This document shows, in pieces, positions 13,715-13,843 of a stretch of DNA of 13,843 nt. The notes under the pieces were generated by a model. The model had not been told where the DNA came from. It saw only the letters and a program-made list of their open reading frames with translations, and did not search any database. The stretch lies in assembly GCA_027081695.1 (NCBI GenBank), contig JALWJI010000124.1, positions 1 through 13,843 on the forward strand, given 5' to 3'. The DNA is from Acidilobaceae archaeon. GTDB taxonomy: Archaea; Thermoproteota; Thermoprotei_A; Sulfolobales; Acidilobaceae. Every line of letters starts with the position of its first letter. The stretch's first letter is position 1. Both the position numbers and the translations under genes were made by a program.

Positions 13715-13843
13715 CTATATTAGGGGAACCGCAATTACGCCCGATACCAATATTACGTATCTTAGGATGAACGCTCCTATCAGCACCATCCATCCTGCTA
13801 TTGCCGATGCGATGATAACTTCTTGTCTCTCATCTTTTATCCT
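13715..13843 (-). CDS. C-terminus of a probable NrfD/polysulfide-reductase-type membrane subunit (5' partial)
   Basis: A minus-strand frame is open from the right edge to a TAG at 13715-13717, giving 42 codons. It has a charged lead-in (RIKDERQEV) and one long hydrophobic helix ending in WMVLIGAFILRYVILVSGV. The LIGxFxLRYVILxxG pattern is typical of the last membrane helix of NrfD-family subunits, which pass electrons between quinones and periplasmic molybdopterin or iron-sulfur partners, for example in polysulfide reduction. Only this tail is visible, so the assignment rests on a single helix motif; another membrane protein is possible. Confidence 0.5.
   Translation of the reverse strand, partial: RIKDERQEVIIASAIAGWMVLIGAFILRYVILVSGVIAVPLI

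Noticed and set aside
1..13843. CRISPR array, transposon ends or toxin-antitoxin genes
   Set aside because: No regularly spaced repeats, transposase motifs or small paired toxin-antitoxin frames were found on either strand.

Overview
The window looks like chromosomal DNA from a hyperthermophilic crenarchaeon (Thermoproteota, probably a Desulfurococcales-like lineage). I infer this from the short archaeal-type triosephosphate isomerase, AGA/AGG and ATA-rich codon use, GGAGG/GGTGA ribosome binding sites with some GTG starts, and TATA-box promoters in AT-rich gaps. I cannot name a species. I see no rRNA, tRNA, CRISPR array, insertion sequence or phage gene. Coding density is high and no gene-free stretch exceeds 300 bases.

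Layout. (1) Positions 1-1335 hold the 3' half of an acyl-CoA:acetate/3-ketoacid CoA-transferase gene, then a convergent orphan gene. (2) Positions 1336-3585 hold a divergent promoter region and a large PP-loop (PAPS-reductase-like) protein fused to a PUA-like domain and a two-cluster ferredoxin. (3) Positions 3700-5688 hold a plus-strand group: a ferritin-like/VIT1 metal transporter, a TauE/SafE permease and a small membrane protein. The last two are translationally coupled. (4) Positions 5689-6410 hold a small winged-helix DNA-binding protein behind a conspicuous AT-rich palindrome, followed by convergent terminator structures. (5) Positions 6411-12246 form a divergon. Leftward are a sodium/solute symporter and its small two-helix companion; rightward are hyuA and hyuB, an ATP-dependent hydantoinase/oxoprolinase pair. 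(6) Positions 12239-13843 are leftward: an isoprenylcysteine-methyltransferase-like membrane enzyme, triosephosphate isomerase, and the last 42 codons of a probable NrfD-type membrane subunit.

How the genes may work together. The symporter pair and hyuAB share one intergenic region and plausibly form an uptake-plus-hydrolysis unit for a cyclic amide such as a hydantoin or 5-oxoproline. The ferritin-VIT/TSUP cluster suggests metal handling together with export of a sulfur-containing or organic anion. The PP-loop/ferredoxin protein is probably a sulfur-transfer or reductive enzyme acting on nucleic acid, with unknown substrate.

The most interesting non-coding signals are two hairpins that would cover a start codon (3663-3701) or a ribosome binding site (8227-8256, minus strand), and the palindrome upstream of the winged-helix gene (5804-5843). 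I found no clear multi-gene defence system or other obviously undescribed system. The best candidate for new biochemistry is the PP-loop/PUA/ferredoxin fusion.
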